Assembly (NCBI GenBank): GCA_016081115.2
Contig: CM071930.1
Coordinates: 11,389,419 to 11,453,418 of the forward strand
Source of the DNA: Rehmannia glutinosa
Lineage: Eukaryota > Streptophyta > Magnoliopsida > Lamiales > Orobanchaceae
DNA: 64,000 nucleotides
Reading direction: 5' to 3'
Shown: positions 1 to 10,028 of the stretch, in pieces
Layout: every line of letters starts with the position of its first letter
Position numbering within the stretch: position 1 is the stretch's first letter
The notes under the pieces: generated by a model
What the model saw: the letters and a program-made list of their open reading frames with translations, nothing else
The model's database searches: none
Told to the model about the DNA's origin: nothing
Translations under genes and position numbers: made by a program

Positions 1-1344
1 GTGTGGCGTTTTTGCATTCATGTAGTTGCATGTAAAGCATGTAGGTTGCATTGCTTTGGATGTTTATTTTTTATTTTTAGCATGTTTATTGCTTTAGCAC
101 GTTTATTGCTTTCTTAGTTGTTTAGGGAGTGAGTTGACCGTTATTGTATGCTTGTGTGATCTTGGGAACATTTGTTGAACGGTTGATGTTGTTTTGAATT
201 AGGTGTTGAGCATGAGTTGACTGGGTTGAGAATAGATAATATGGAGCATGTGAATATTGAAATCATGGTTGATATACTTTGAATTATGCAATTGCAAGCC
301 TGTGAGCTTTTTGAGCCTTTACTGCTTTCATTAATATGCAGTCTTGTTTGTTGATTGAGTGTGTCATTCGTGTTGATTTGAATTCTAGGACTTGCTCTAG
401 TATCTCCGTTAAAGTCACATGTTGTATGCAATTTATGAAAATGATTTTAGGCCATTTTTTAAGCCTTTCAAACTTTTTGCCTACCTTATGATATTTGATT
501 TCCCTAGTTAGCCAATTTGAGCCTATTGCCTGATTTTTGATAGCCACATTTCAAGCCTTAAGCCTTAACTTGATATATCTGTTACCCTAAGCTTGAGCGT
601 ATAGCATTGAGTAAAGGGATTGAATAAAGGGTTGAATGAAAGGATATCGAGAAGTTAGAAAATGGTGTATATATTGGGTGATTGGGAATAAAAGAAGAAA
701 ATGAGGAAAATGAAGGATAATAAAAAAAAAAAACATGACTGCAAAAGTGAGTTGGCCGTAAATGAAAATATAGGCTGAAAATTGTGATGTAAGGCGAAGG
801 AGAATAAATTGTATGAAAAAGAAGGGAGAAATAGAGATGTGATAGAATAAAAGGTGATTGGGGGTGCATAGTTGATTTGAATAAGAACAATTGTTTGAGA
901 AAAACAATGTGCTTACCAATCTATACACTTGAGTTTGAGTCACTTTATCCATATTTCCCTACCTTAACCAAAGAGCCTTCATTACAACCATAAGCAAAGT
1001 CCTTTCTGATGTGTGAATTGCATACAATTGAGTGGCGGAGATGTGAGACGATTTGCAAGCATATGGTAATTCTTTAACATTGATATGACTTGAGCGAATA
1101 CACGTCCCTTATTATCCTAGTGAGTAGAGTATACACTTTATCCATGAGAGGCGTGATTTGAAGTGTTTGCCATGATTTTAATAGACTTGTGCTCCGTGTT
1201 AGATATTTGAAGATTGGTTGGTTTGTGCTTGATGTCTATGGATAACTGACATGAATTGTGATGAGTTGTTCTTGATCTGCTTTTATTTACCCCATTTGTG
1301 TTTTATCCTGTTTATAAAGTGTTGACCGGGACTGTCAACAATTT

Positions 1345-1355
1345 AAGTTTGGGGG
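1345..1355 (+). other. polypurine tract
   Basis: AAGTTTGGGGG lies immediately before the first TG of the LTR. The same purine run is found, inverted, at about 13774-13784 in the related element. Polypurine tracts prime plus-strand DNA synthesis in LTR retrotransposons, so this fixes the element's orientation as plus. Confidence 0.8.
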
Positions 1356-1357
1356 TT

Positions 1358-2846
1358 TGATTGGCATGTGTTTTGCATGTATTTTGGGCTTAATTTTGGC
1401 TAGAATGTATTGCTATGCATGCATTACATGAGTAAATAGGGTTTTATTTCTGTTTTGTGGAAAAGGTATTACGCTTTGCTCGTTTTGTAGGATTTTTGTT
1501 GATAATTGTAGCATTTTGGCAATAATTCGGAGCATTGAGATAAAGAATCGCCAATACTTGACATAATGTACAACGTTTGGAGTTAAATCGGGAAGAAGTC
1601 AGACGGACCGGGCGAGAAATGAAAGAAAACGAACGGATTTCAAGATTAGCAGGTACGTACGGGCAGGGCGTGCGTCCCTAGCACGGCCCGTGCGCTAACC
1701 CAAGGCAGCCCTCAAGTTTCGACTATACGCACGGGCTGGTCATGCGCTAGGCACAAGGGTCGTGCGTCCTTCAGCGAATTGAAGGTTTTTGCGGCACCTA
1801 CCACGGGCCCGGCGTCCGCTAGGTGCACGGCTCGTGCGCCTGTGCGGGAAAATAGAGTCTGACATGTTTCGAACTAGGTTTCGACCCGAACGAAATACAA
1901 ATAGAGACGGGGCGGCTACAAACAAGGACACGCTAATTTTTGCCCTAGAAAGCAAAGAAAAGAGCAATTTTCCACCGGAGAATTGGAGAGATCGATCAAG
2001 ATCACAACCACACCTTCGAGAATTGAAGATAGATCAAGAGATCGTCAACATCCCCGAGTTCACTTGTTCCATAGTATTTTTATTTTCAATTAGTTAGACA
2101 TGAACATGAATAATTTATCTATGGATTATTTATTTTCTATGTCTGGCTAAACTTCTTGTGATTCCCGGGTTTGGGATAAGGTTAATGGATACTTTTATTT
2201 GATGATTGATTACAATCGAAGTTAATGTTTTCCAACCCTATTCAAGTACTTTGTTTTAATTCTTGTTTTAGCAAAATACGATTGGTTTAACTTGTTTGAT
2301 GTATTGATTCATAATTCTAACCGATGAGTTTCAATACTAGCTCTATGAGTACTTGACATGAATATCTTGCATGATTGAGAAGTCTGTGAATATTTGTGAG
2401 AATTTATAATCTTTTGAGCTTTTGGGAGTTGGATATCTCATGTTGAGTAGAGATGCTAGCATAGATATTCCAATCAACGCTTTTACATGCATCTCGAGAG
2501 AGAAGGTAAATTACTTTGGTGATCGTTCTATAGGGATGAATACGTTTAACTTTGGTTTGATTAATCTGATAATAAAAGGGGATATTAACTGAAACCATAA
2601 CCCAGGAATCCATTCATCTACTTGATCTTTTAATAAACTCTTTGCTTTGTTTCTTTTAGGATAAATTTCTTGTCTTAGTATTAATAAAATCAATCCATCC
2701 AATTTCGATCGTCTGGATAAAAATAAGGCTATTACAATCCAGTACTTAGTACATTAATTTATTAGTCCCTGTGGATTCGACCTTACTAATCCTATTCTAT
2801 AAACTGCACCTTACACTTGCGGTGAAGCTAAAAGATAAGGCGAACA
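1358..2846 (+). repeat. Athila-like LTR (3' LTR)
   Basis: The LTR starts TGATTGG after the polypurine tract and ends about ...GCGAACA, where copia coding sequence resumes. Length is about 1.49 kb, normal for Athila LTRs. The phrase near 2766-2785 (CCTGTGGATTCGACC) is widely seen close to the 3' end of plant Athila/Tat LTRs. Bases 1640-1840 hold several near-palindromic GCACGGCCCGTGCG-type motifs that recur elsewhere in the window. The inverted relative at 12681-13772 lacks the last ~400 bp. Confidence 0.75.
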
Positions 2847-3224
2847 AAGTCCACAAAGCAAATGTGTATAGCTCGGTCAACCATGGAATCTGAGTTTATA
2901 GTTTTGGACAAAGCTGGTGAAGAAGTAGAGTGGATTCGAAACTTTTTGGAAGATATTCCATGTTGGAGGAAGCTTGTGCCTTATGTGATGATTCATTGTG
3001 ATAGCCAAGCGACTATAGGAATGGCACAAAGCATTATGTATAACGGTAAGTCTAGACATATTCGTTGGAGACATACTACCGTTAAACAATTGATCTCAAA
3101 TGGTGTGATGTTAATAGACTACGTAAAGTCAAAAGACAATTTGGCAGATCCTTTGACGAACGGACTGCATCGAGATCAATTAAGTAAATTGCTAGAGGGA
3201 ATGGGCTTAAAGTCTACAAAGTAA
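2847..3224 (+). pseudogene. Ty1/copia RNase H, C-terminal fragment
   Basis: The frame reads STKQ...ARSTMESEFIVLDKAG, then IHCDSQATIGMAQ and SRHIRWRHTTVKQLI, and DYVKSKDNLADPLTNGL before its stop. These are the last RNase H motifs of copia Pol: the STxESE acid motif, the CDSQ/CDNQ aspartate, the RHI/RH motif and the NLADPLT tail. The frame is open at its 5' side because the Athila element interrupts it at about 2847; the upstream pol must lie left of the window. The 3' UTR, polypurine tract and LTR that follow belong to the same element. It is not expressed as an independent gene. Confidence 0.9.
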
Positions 3225-3780
3225 AATAACCATCATAGTGGTAACCCAACCATGATGACTGGAGATCCCAAGAACTTGGTTCAATGGGAAAATTAAGCTA
3301 TGAAGGTTATGTTGTAACACTTGGAAACAATGTTTCAACCAATCCATAGAAAGCAATGCCAAGTGTTGAAACACCTGCAAGTTGTGGTGAGGCTAAGTCA
3401 TTTGAGTTTTAATGATTCCTACACCTCGTTGAGGTTGAGTATGGCAGGATACTCGGATAGGAGATCACCTATGTAAGTGAGAAGTGAGGGCCACTTCAAA
3501 GTAACACTTATGAATCCAAAGAGGTGTCCATGGCCGAAACGGACACGAAACGTGAGAACAGGAGGTGTTGAGACCTTACTGTGTTAATGCTATTGTCTCG
3601 GTATACACCGTGGAGGAATAGTTCAAGGCATTACATCCACTAGGCCGCCAGTGTACCCGATGGTATTAACTATGGAATGTTCAAAGCCATAAGCTACCTT
3701 TCGGATGTAGTATTGTCTCTTGAGGACTGGTTTAAGTGTCTGCATTCATGCATGCATTAATTTTCACTCATATGGGGGAT
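3225..3780 (+). other. copia 3' untranslated region with polypurine tract
   Basis: This is non-coding sequence between the RNase H stop and the LTR, ending in the purine run TATGGGGGAT (3771-3780). A diverged copy of the same stretch occurs at about 24862-25407 before the LTR of the nested copia, so the two elements belong to related families. Confidence 0.75.
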
Positions 3781-4848
3781 TGTTGGAAATTTGGTTTGAT
3801 GAAGTAGGCGTCGACCCGACTTGGACCAAATTTTCGGTCGCTAAGAATTTAAGTCTGGAGGAATTAAATTATGAATTATTAAACTACCTTTCGAGTAGAT
3901 ATTCGTAGTATTTTATATTTCTCAAAACCAAATTTCGGTGATGAGTGAGAAATTAATACACGAAGTTGGCCACTCGAATGAGCATAGTTTACCCTAGTAT
4001 AAATAATAGAAGGTGTTATTGGTTGGATATACTATAGCACAAGTGTATGATCACAAATGGGCCTTGGATCGGACCGACCATTTAGGCTCAGGTTCAGATT
4101 TAGTTAGTTTTGTAACTTGAAAATGGGCTTGGCCCAAATTCAAGTAACTATTGGGCCTGATGAATCTAGACATTGGATGTGTCCAGGTTCATATGTGGAT
4201 GAATCTAGACATTGGATGTGTCTAGGTTCATGTGTCTTTTGGAGTTTGTAACTCCTCAAGTAGTGGTCATATAAGGGGTTTGTAACTCATAGGAGTTACA
4301 TGTGGTTTAATGCCCACTCACTTTATCTTCAACTCCCTACATGTGTTGGAAATGATGGCCTATATAAGTCTTAGGCGTTTTGTTGCATTGAGGGGGTTAG
4401 AAGGAAGAGATGAAGTCAGTATACACATAAAATCTGCATATCTCTGCATATTTTTCAAGTGTCGGTAAAAGTGTCGTAACTTTTCGAAGAACATTTTCAA
4501 GAACACTTCCTTCTGCACTTGTGTCCAACAGCCAATTCTCGCTCCTTCGAGTTCGAAAGGTGCCTTTGTGTCAGTGGTTCTACTGTACACAAAGGAGGTA
4601 AAGTCGTTTTATCTTTGGGGACATTACGTCGTACCGTGAGCACTAGTCGGGACATATCTGTCTTGCGGATAGAGGTCTTCCTCGACTCGGCTTGTAAAGT
4701 TTTGTCAGATTCATGCTTCTGGAGTTGGAATCCCTTTCAAGAATTGTAATAGTTAGGTTTTATCTTTCTTGTAATTTTCCTTTTCTGTTTTGTAAGTCAT
4801 CTTGAAAGTTTTTCCCGTTGTAACCATTGTAATACTATTTATCCAACA
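3781..4848 (+). repeat. copia 3' LTR
   Basis: The LTR is 1068 bp, bounded by TGTTGGA at the start and TCCAACA at the end, a perfect 7-bp inverted repeat. A TATATAA box lies near 4361. Bases 4159-4236 hold two tandem copies of a 39-bp unit (GATGAATCTAGAC...). The start resembles the LTRs at 22394 and 25408 (TGTTGGAATTTG, then GACCCAA...TTGACC). Confidence 0.85.
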
Positions 4849-4863
4849 TTAATAAACATCATA

Positions 4864-5450
4864 TGTGGTGGGGTCCACCCCAAACCACAAAAGTCCTTGT
4901 TAACTGTTGTGTGTTGAGAAATTTGCACCATCCGTGTGTGCCAATTGAATGCACTCCTTGTTAATTTGTTTCAATTTTCCTTCCATTGCTTGCCTATAAA
5001 AAGGTTTGGAGGAGTACACAGCAAAAGCATGGCAAGCAGGTAAATGGCTTGGCCATCCAATCGGGTATGGAGAGGAAAAAAGAGTGTACATATCAGGTGA
5101 GATTAATCTGGGTTATTCAAATTTTGATAGATGCGAAAAAAGACTCGAGGTATTTTTCTCTCGAATAATACAAAGGAATTTGAGAGAATGTTCTTTGATA
5201 ACTAGTAAAGTGGTTGTACAAGAGTCTTATTTTTTTGGGTTTGGTCTATAAAACTCAAGGAGTGTGTTTTTGTCCAGGAAAATTTTAATTAGTAAAGAAC
5301 GGGAACTCTCCTTGACGTAGTCGGGTTTTGCTGAACCATGTAAAATCACTGTGTACATTTTATTTTCTGTTGGTGTCATTTAGTTTTTCCTTCATTTTGT
5401 TGGTGTAATTTGTCGGATGTTCCGGATAAATTAAATCTCGGATCACGACA
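4864..5450 (+). repeat. 5' LTR of a second copia element
   Basis: The LTR runs from TGTGGTGG to GATCACGACA, 587 bp, and is followed 9 nt later by a methionine-tRNA primer-binding site. A TATAAAA box at about 5247 could be its promoter. The 3' edge is secure because of the primer site; the 5' edge is inferred from the weak terminal inverted repeat (TGTGGTG versus TGTCGTG). The element has no 3' LTR here. Confidence 0.7.
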
Positions 5451-5459
5451 CGCCTCCGC

Positions 5460-5472
5460 TGGTATCAGAGCC
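5460..5472 (+). other. primer-binding site, initiator tRNA-Met
   Basis: TGGTATCAGAGCC is the standard Ty1/copia primer-binding site, complementary to the 3' end of initiator methionine tRNA. It lies 9 nt downstream of the LTR end and fixes the element's 5' end and plus orientation. Confidence 0.92.
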
Positions 5473-5520
5473 ACTTGGTAACTCGGGCAACGTTTAAAAT
5501 CGAGATTTGATTTTTTCTGG

Positions 5521-7190
5521 ATGGGCACTGTGGCAAATCCATTCAAGGTGCATATAACAATTTGATGGCAACAACTATTTTTTTATTTAGCAACGAAGGG
5601 TGAATGATCTCCTAGTTCAAGAGGGCTTGGCAATAGCGTTGAAGGGAGAGAAGGGAAAACCAGCAGAAATGAAAGACGCACAATGGGAAGATCTGAAATC
5701 GCGTTGTGTTAGCACGATTCGACTTTGTATAGCGGACAACATTATCAATAATGTTGTGGATGATGATTCTGAAGATTCAGCACCAGACCAGAGTTGTAGA
5801 GAAAATTAGAGAACTTGTATCTGGGGAAAAATATGACCACAAAGTTGCTTCTAAAGCAATAGTTATATAGGCTAACGATATATGAGGGTGACAATCTGAT
5901 GCATCACATGAATCAGTTTCATAGACTAGTGGATCAACTTGGGAAAGTTGGTGTAAAGATTGAGGAAGAAGATAATATAAACCCGGCTCCGCATTAATGG
6001 GTCGGGTTTGAACCCGGTCAAACGGGTCCTGAGGCGGGTTATGGGCCCGCTTCTGAAAAACCAGCCGGGTCCAGGGCGGGTAGCGGGTCTTGATAGACAA
6101 ATTTACTAAACTAAATTTATTAATTTTTTTTAGGATTAGTCTCAAGTGATTGAAATTATATTTGCTCTTTTCCTTGTCTGCTAAGGTCACGTGAAGGTTG
6201 AAGGATGGTTTTTTAGGTTCAGGTTCTTGACATTATTTCTAAAGAGTTTGATTGAAAATGCAGTTTAATATTAACGTTGTTGGCTTGCTGCCATTAATTA
6301 TTTTGGGGGCTTATTAGCAAGTTTGATAATGATTACATGCTAATAATTTATTAAACTAAAGGTTCTAATTACAAATTTTACACACAAAAAGAATGCCCAA
6401 GCAATGAGTAGCATCTGTACCTTTAATTAAACTAATAAACGGTCATCAAATTCTTGTGCCGGGTCTGGCGGGTCGAACCCGCCGGGTCCCGGGTTTAATA
6501 CGGGACGGGGCGGGGCGGGTCCCGTGTACACTATTTTCTTGGCGGGGCGGGTTCCGAGTTTGGCCAAACCCATCCCGTTGCCATCCCTATTTCTTACCTC
6601 TATCATGGATTCATATGGTAATCTAATGACGACGTTGTTGTACAAGAAAGATATGCTAGACTTGGAGCATATAAAAGCATCATTGTTGTCCCATGAGAAA
6701 AAAACAAGTAGGAGGGACATTAATCTGCTTTGGTTGCTCGGGGCATGAATCCGAATGGGAGAAAATCTGGTGGTTGATCTATGACCAGAGATCGAATTCA
6801 AGGAGCAAGGGAAAGATCATTGTGTGCCATTGTTGTCACATGAAAAGAAATTGTCCTCAGAGAAAGAAGAATGATGATGGTGAGGGTGGCAGTGGTGATA
6901 CGGTGATAATGAAAGATGGAGATGTTTACACAGTCTCCACAAGTATGGATACTTCTTCTCCAGATGGGTGGATTATAGATTCGGGGTGCGAATGCATGTG
7001 TGCTCTAGAAGAGATTTTTTTGATTCACTTCAATTGTAGAGGGCAGAAATTTTGTCCTTAGGTGATGGTTCTACTTGTAGAGTCATGAGTTTTGGAATGG
7101 TGAAAATCAAAATAGGTGATGGAGTAGAACGTAATTTGGGTGGTGTCGCCTATGCCCTAAAGATGCGAAGGAATCTAATTTCCCATTTAA
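5521..7190 (+). pseudogene. copia gag-protease pseudogene, interrupted
   Basis: An ATG at 5521 begins a broken Gag. Recognisable blocks are VNDLLVQEGLAIALKGEK and STIRLCIADNI (5595-5760, UBN2-type copia Gag), the LVDQL-like and KIEEED segment (5920-5972), then after an insertion DLEHIKASLLSHE (6650-6700). A degraded zinc knuckle (CHCCHMKRNCP, 6825-6860) and the protease active site WIIDSG (about 6968) follow. Stops and frameshifts break it repeatedly. A 615-bp GC-rich transposon (5975-6589) splits Gag. Homology stops at about 7185, before integrase, so the rest of pol is deleted. Confidence 0.85.
5975..6589. mobile_element. GC-rich non-autonomous hAT-like element inside gag
   Basis: Both ends are rich in GGGCGGGTCCCG-like sequence while the middle is AT-rich. 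The right end, read inverted, is TAGGGATGGCAACGGG, a terminus I associate with plant hAT elements. The element sits between KIEEED and the next Gag block of the copia pseudogene. I do not see the matching left terminus or a clean 8-bp duplication, so the left edge and superfamily are tentative. Confidence 0.5.
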
Positions 7191-7720
7191 TCAATTTTGG
7201 CAACCAATGTTTTTCAGTTTGATCAATTTTACTTAACTCCATTAATTTTTCGTCCAAAACAAATGGATCACCTATTGTAGCAACTAGCAAGTGACAAAAG
7301 GAATGACCTAATTATCCGGCCAACAAGACAAGCCTTACCTTTCAACTGATTTTTCCCAAAATTGTCCGAGTTTTTCATTTTAGCCCTAATTCATGAAATT
7401 TCCTCCAAATTGTTACCTCAATAGGGATGCCTATCTTGAAGTAATCCTTGATAGAAATCGAGCCTTAGCTGTGTGAATATTCTAAAATCTGTTTTTTAGA
7501 ACCTTAAATTTCGAAAACCTTAGCTTAATTTAGAGGTGGGTTGTATTTTGCATTAGATTACATGCGTTGCCAATATTTACTTTAGAGGCATGTCGCTTAG
7601 ATGTATTAATTACCAGCTGATCTAGTGATGTACTGATATATATTGTTCCTTAAAAAAATAAAACAAAAAGAGAGGGAAAAAAGGAAGATCAAGAAGACCG
7701 CCCAGGGTTGAGATTTCGTG
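7191..7720. other. host intergenic DNA with a small inverted repeat copy
   Basis: I see no gene here. Bases about 7440-7535 match, inverted, about 12525-12600 (shared phrase TGTGTGAATATTC followed by TTTTTAGAACC/TTTTCAGAACC). The nature of this short duplicated piece is unknown. Confidence 0.5.
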
Positions 7721-7848
7721 TTCCAAAATCCTATTTCACTAGTGTTCTATTGTATTGGATAATTGACCCATATACAAGGTGATGTCATAATTGCACATGT
7801 GTCAATCATCCAATACAATGAAACAGGAAGTGGAATAGGATTTTGGAA
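7721..7848. mobile_element. palindromic MITE (stem-loop)
   Basis: The 128-bp element begins TTCCAAAATCCTATTTCAC and ends with its imperfect reverse complement (GTGGAATAGGATTTTGGAA). The arms also share TTGTATTGGAT and ATCCAATACAA, so nearly the whole element can fold on itself around a loop near 7770-7790. It has no coding capacity. No clear target duplication was seen, so the superfamily is undetermined. Confidence 0.75.
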
Positions 7849-7850
7849 CC

Positions 7851-8120
7851 AGTACAAGAAAAAATCAGTTTACCTACAGAAAAATCTGTAGGTAAATATT
7901 AAGATAACTACAAAGTGTAGGTAAAATCCTTGTAGGTAATACCATTGTAGGTAAATATTTACCTACATAATCTGAAACTGTTGGTAAATACCTAAAGTGT
8001 TTCTGTTGGTAAATTTGAAAATTATCGGTAATATGTCGGTTTAATTTGGGGGAAAATATTATTTTTATTTAGGTAACTATGAATCATTTTTGTCGGTAAA
8101 TTCTATATCGGTAAACTGAA
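7851..8120. mobile_element. CACTA-like terminus with GTAGGTAAAT subterminal repeats
   Basis: It begins AGTACAAGAAAAAAT, close to the CACTACAAGAAAA terminus of plant CACTA elements. It continues with at least eight direct and inverted copies of GTAGGTAAAT or TTGGTAAAT, the array type that CACTA transposases bind. No opposite terminus was found, so this is a remnant next to the MLP gene's 3' end. Confidence 0.55.
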
Positions 8121-8281
8121 ATTAATTTTCTAGGAGATCTAGTCCCCGTAAATTATATGCAACCAAAGTCAACCTCAAATTTCCAATACACATGATATTA
8201 CACAAGTGCCACACTTAGGACAGTTTCTTCAACATAAACTGCCTTTATTGCCTAGTGCATAGTATTTATAATTAATACCCC

Positions 8282-8287
8282 TTTATT
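8282..8287 (-). terminator. poly(A) signal of the MLP gene
   Basis: On the minus strand AATAAA lies about 48 nt past the MLP stop codon, in a T- and A-rich 3' UTR. This 3' UTR is duplicated at 30751-30965, including the AATAAA. Confidence 0.6.
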
Positions 8288-8334
8288 TTCTAAATTTTAC
8301 TAACACACACATATATAATACATAATTCTGATGA

Positions 8335-9948
8335 TCACTGGAAGAGAAGGTAAATGTCCAATGCTTTGATGATCAAATCAATAGCAGCTTTAGCATAAAG
8401 GGTTACGGTTGGGGCCACGTCACTAGAATTGGCAAACTGAAGAGCCCAAGTGATGGAGTCATTATTGACTTTAATTTGGGCCACAAGAATTGTGTTCTTC
8501 TGATTGTTACCTTCATGAACCACTGTGAAGGTTAGGGTTCTCTTGGAATCATCTATTGCCTCTGTCTTCAACTTTATAGTGGTTTTTTCACCTATCATCA
8601 TATACAAATATTAAATCAAAATTTTGCATGGGTAAAAATATATATATATATAAATATATAATATATATAATTGAATAATAAATATGTTATATATATTATA
8701 TGGATTTGTTAAGTAAATATAAGGATAACTACCAAAAATACAAATCCGGAAATATTTGAAAATACAAAAAAATCCCTTGAGGTTTGATTTCCTCTTAAAT
8801 ATAAGAAGGTAACTATAATAATTTTATAAATGGGGTTCTTTAATTTAAATATATTTTGCCTATGAAAGGAAAAATATAAGTTGGAAATAAACTTTTAAGA
8901 GGTTTTTTGTAAATTTAAAACTCTTCATTTTTTTATTCTTTTTTTTTTGGTAATTAGCTTGAGCGATGAGGTGAATTTTTGTAATTATCCCTAACTTTTA
9001 AGATTTAATACAAAAAAATTTAATTGAAAGCAAAGGCAACGGGTGGAACAATCCACGACCGAAAAACCAGTGGTGAATGCAGAATTCCAGCTTTTGGTGG
9101 TGAAAGAACGAATTTGGTTTATAAATTTAAACATGACAAAAATGTTTATATACACAACTACTTGAAGTTTTTATCAAAGTTTGGATAACCAATTGAACAT
9201 TAATCTATTTATCTTAACTATAAAATAAATTGGAAACTTTTTTTTTTTTTTTTTTTTGGGGGAGGAAAGGGGGTGGGATTTTGGAAAACTTTGGGTGGCA
9301 GCAGCTCCGGGCCCCTTGCCCCCATCCCCTGTGTTCGCCCTTGCGAGGAACAACATCAAGTACTTGGAAGCATCGTTTTATTTGATTGGTATTATCAGTT
9401 ATGGTTAAATACGAAAAATGCTCTTGAGGTTCAGTCTAAAAAATCTCAGCTTTCTTTTAAAGTTAAAAATAAAACTTATAATATTTATTTATATTTTACA
9501 AGTTACACCTAGTAAAGGAGATATTCGTTAAGTAAACACAAACCTCAATGTCTACATGAAGGGGGTTATTTTGTAATTTTGATTAACAACTGGACTTTTT
9601 ATAATTAGGCTAAAAAACAAAAATAATTTTTGTAATCAATTATCGTTGATATTATATACCTCTGTACTCGAAATTTAATGTAACCCAATTATAAACTAAA
9701 CTAAAAAAATAAAAAAGAAAAAGAAAAAAAAAATAATCGCATAGTTGCAAATTCATACCAAGTATAAGTAATTCATATTGGATAACACCTCCAGCTTGAC
9801 CTTTGTTTCCGTCAATTACTTTAACGCTTTGGAATAACTGCGGAACTATTTTGGTTAACTCAGTTAGGTCATTTTTGAAGAAATTGTAGACCTTTGGAGG
9901 GGCACACATTATTTGTGTCTTGTCCTCAATTTTAGCCATCTGAGCCAT
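8335..9948 (-). CDS. MLP-like protein (Bet v 1 / major latex protein family), two exons
   Basis: Exons are 9948-9759 and 8591-8335 on the minus strand, encoding 148 residues. ATG at 9948 opens MAQMAKIEDKTQI; a second in-frame ATG lies at codon 4. The exon 1 donor (CTTG|GTATGA) and exon 2 acceptor (GATAG|GTGAAA) split a glycine codon in phase 1, at the position usual for MLP genes. Residues 1-63 give the first strands, the FFKNDLTEL helix and the glycine loop DGNKGQAGG (47-54); 64-148 give the remaining sheet and the long C-terminal helix (AKAAIDLIIKAL). Length equals the family norm of about 150. MLPs are cytosolic proteins with a large hydrophobic cavity, linked to ligand carriage and stress or defence; no ligand can be inferred. 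The 1.17-kb intron holds two small transposons. Both exons are free of stops, so the gene looks functional. A PR-10 protein is the less likely alternative. Confidence 0.9.
8720..8993. mobile_element. MITE in the MLP intron (TAAGGATAA terminus)
   Basis: The 274-bp piece begins TAAGGATAACTACCAAAAAT and ends ...TTTGTAATTATCCCTA, roughly its reverse complement. The ends match the TIRs of the 571-bp element at 55848-56418 (TAAGGGATAATTA...), so the two are probably the same family. The interior is AT-rich and non-coding. It lies wholly inside the intron and does not touch the splice sites. Confidence 0.6.
9068..9343. mobile_element. hAT-like MITE in the MLP intron
   Basis: The left end CAGTGGTGAATGCAG and the inverted right end CAAGGGCGAACACAG are related and resemble the CAGTGGCGGATCCAG termini of plant hAT elements. 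Flanking octamers CGAAAAAC (9060-9067) and CGAGGAAC (9344-9351) match at six of eight positions, as expected for an old hAT target duplication. An 18-base T run followed by a purine-rich stretch lies at 9239-9290. Confidence 0.6.
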
Positions 9949-10020
9949 ATTTGTCTTCCAAATATGTATCTCAAAGATAATTTTTTGGTTGGTTTGCACT
10001 GAACTTGCTAATCTTTGGTC

Positions 10021-10028
10021 TTTTTATA
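10021..10028 (-). promoter_or_regulatory. TATA box of the MLP gene
   Basis: The minus strand reads TATAAAAA here, about 75 nt upstream of the MLP ATG, leaving a leader of roughly 45 nt. Position and sequence are typical of a plant class II promoter. Confidence 0.7.

Larger units (their letters stand above)
1..2846 (+). mobile_element. 3' end of an Athila-like Ty3/gypsy element (3' UTR plus LTR)
   Basis: Seen: bases 1-1357 are long non-coding sequence, followed by a purine tract and an LTR-like block. The stretch matches, inverted, bases 12681-15168, where it follows a clear Athila-type pol and env-position ORF. The shared text begins at base 1, so the body of the element lies left of the window. 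The right edge abuts a copia RNase H reading frame at 2847, so the element was inserted into that gene. No coding capacity remains here; minus-strand open frames are accidental. The family call rests on the 12.7-22.2 kb copy. Confidence 0.8.

Noticed and set aside
587..952. A 121-codon minus-strand open frame in the Athila 3' UTR
   Set aside because: Low-complexity F/S/I/Y-rich translation of pyrimidine-rich DNA; the inverted copy at 14.0-14.6 kb does not keep the frame.
5460..5472. tRNA gene suggested by a tRNA-complementary sequence
   Set aside because: Only the 3' end complement of initiator tRNA-Met is present, at the position of a copia primer-binding site; no cloverleaf or promoter boxes.
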